A DNA stretch of 6,241 nt. Source: CAZAQS01 sp964486825. GTDB lineage: Bacteria > Chloroflexota > Anaerolineae > Anaerolineales > UBA4823. A program made the translations under genes and the position numbers. Below the pieces are notes generated by a model. The model had not been told where the DNA came from and did no database searches. It saw nothing but the letters and a program-made list of their open reading frames with translations. Where the stretch lies: positions 1 to 6,241 of the forward strand of contig CAZAQS010000276.1 of NCBI GenBank assembly GCA_964486825.1, read 5' to 3'. Positions 5,901 through 6,241 of the stretch are shown in pieces. Position 1 is the first letter of the stretch. Each line of letters starts with the position of its first letter.

Positions 5901-6241
5901 CTAAGATGGAAAGATGATATCGAAAACTTCAGGTGAAAATTTATTCACCATTTCGGAAGAGAGCCCGTTCTCGCGGCAGATTTCCGCATACAAATCGGCG
6001 CTGCGCCTCTTGCGGCGTGCCTGGGTTCTGGTATCCAACTCCCACAAGCCGAAGCGTTGGGTCCAGCCGCGCTCCCACTCGAAGTTGTCCACTGACGTCC
6101 AATGGAAATAGCCTCGCACTGGCCAGTTGAAATTCACGCCTCGCCACAGCTGGTGGATATGCCGGGCTAGGTAGCGCGGCCGCAGGTCATCGTCCGTATC
6201 TTCGACGCCGTTTTCGGTAATAAAAATCGGTAGGTTGAACT
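5901..6241 (-). CDS. GH1 family beta-glycosidase (beta-glucosidase type), C-terminal part, cut by right edge
   Basis: Only the last 112 residues are present; GH1 enzymes are usually near 450, so about three quarters of the gene lies beyond 6241. The reading frame is open to the edge, starting FNLPIFITENG; the Glu of ITENG (codon 6213-6215) is the catalytic nucleophile of retaining GH1 enzymes. Further on, GYFHWTSVDNFEWERGW and RFGL match the conserved C-terminal signature; the Glu-Trp of NFEW binds the sugar in non-phosphorylated beta-glucosidases, whereas 6-phospho enzymes differ there. So it probably hydrolyses beta-linked glucosides or related disaccharides, likely in the cytoplasm, although the N-terminus that would show a signal peptide is missing. 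The internal GTG at 6137 is not the start. The stop TAG is followed after 12 bases by the GNAT gene, so the two form an operon. Confidence 0.95.
   Translation of the reverse strand, partial: FNLPIFITENGVEDTDDDLRPRYLARHIHQLWRGVNFNWPVRGYFHWTSVDNFEWERGWTQRFGLWELDTRTQARRKRRSADLYAEICRENGLSSEMVNKFSPEVFDIIFPS

Overview
The window looks like part of a bacterial chromosome, and every gene I can support lies on the minus strand. It holds two tRNA-Ser(GGA) genes (one cut by the left edge), two complete envelope-type protein genes between them, a complete GNAT-type acetyltransferase, and the 3' end of a family GH1 beta-glycosidase cut by the right edge. The combination of a large secreted PQQ-like propeller with a YLPAVL segment just after the export signal, a GT-C glycosyltransferase and a GH1 enzyme suggests a Chloroflexota bacterium, perhaps Anaerolineae. 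That is an inference from style, not proof. No mobile-element gene, CRISPR array or phage gene was seen.

Layout in the direction of transcription, right to left. At 6241-5901 the C-terminal 112 residues of a GH1 enzyme carry the nucleophile motif ITENG. Twelve bases later a GNAT protein starts (5888-4977), apparently co-transcribed and coupled to the GH1 gene. A 127-base gap holds a weak hairpin and an extended -10 promoter, then comes tRNA-Ser(GGA) copy 2 (4849-4763). A 172-base gap holds a weak terminator candidate, followed by a 503-residue membrane glycosyltransferase of the PMT/ArnT type (4590-3079). A 142-base gap holds a TATAAT box, followed by a 917-residue exported protein with a PQQ-like beta-propeller in its first half and a helical, glycosidase-like C-terminal half (2936-183). 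A 127-base gap holds two inverted repeats and a second extended -10 promoter, then the 5' part of tRNA-Ser(GGA) copy 1 (55 to 1).

How the genes may work together: the glycosyltransferase should act on the outer face of the membrane using a lipid-linked sugar, and the propeller protein is predicted to be exported, so this pair is plausibly a surface glycan or glycoprotein unit. The GH1 enzyme would release sugars from beta-glycosides, while the GNAT partner's substrate cannot be told from sequence. The most striking structural point is that the envelope pair, whose glycosyltransferase looks poorer in G+C than the right-hand genes, is bracketed by two tRNA-Ser copies identical over all 55 comparable bases, with related promoters. 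This suggests a segmental duplication, or an insertion between duplicated tRNA genes.
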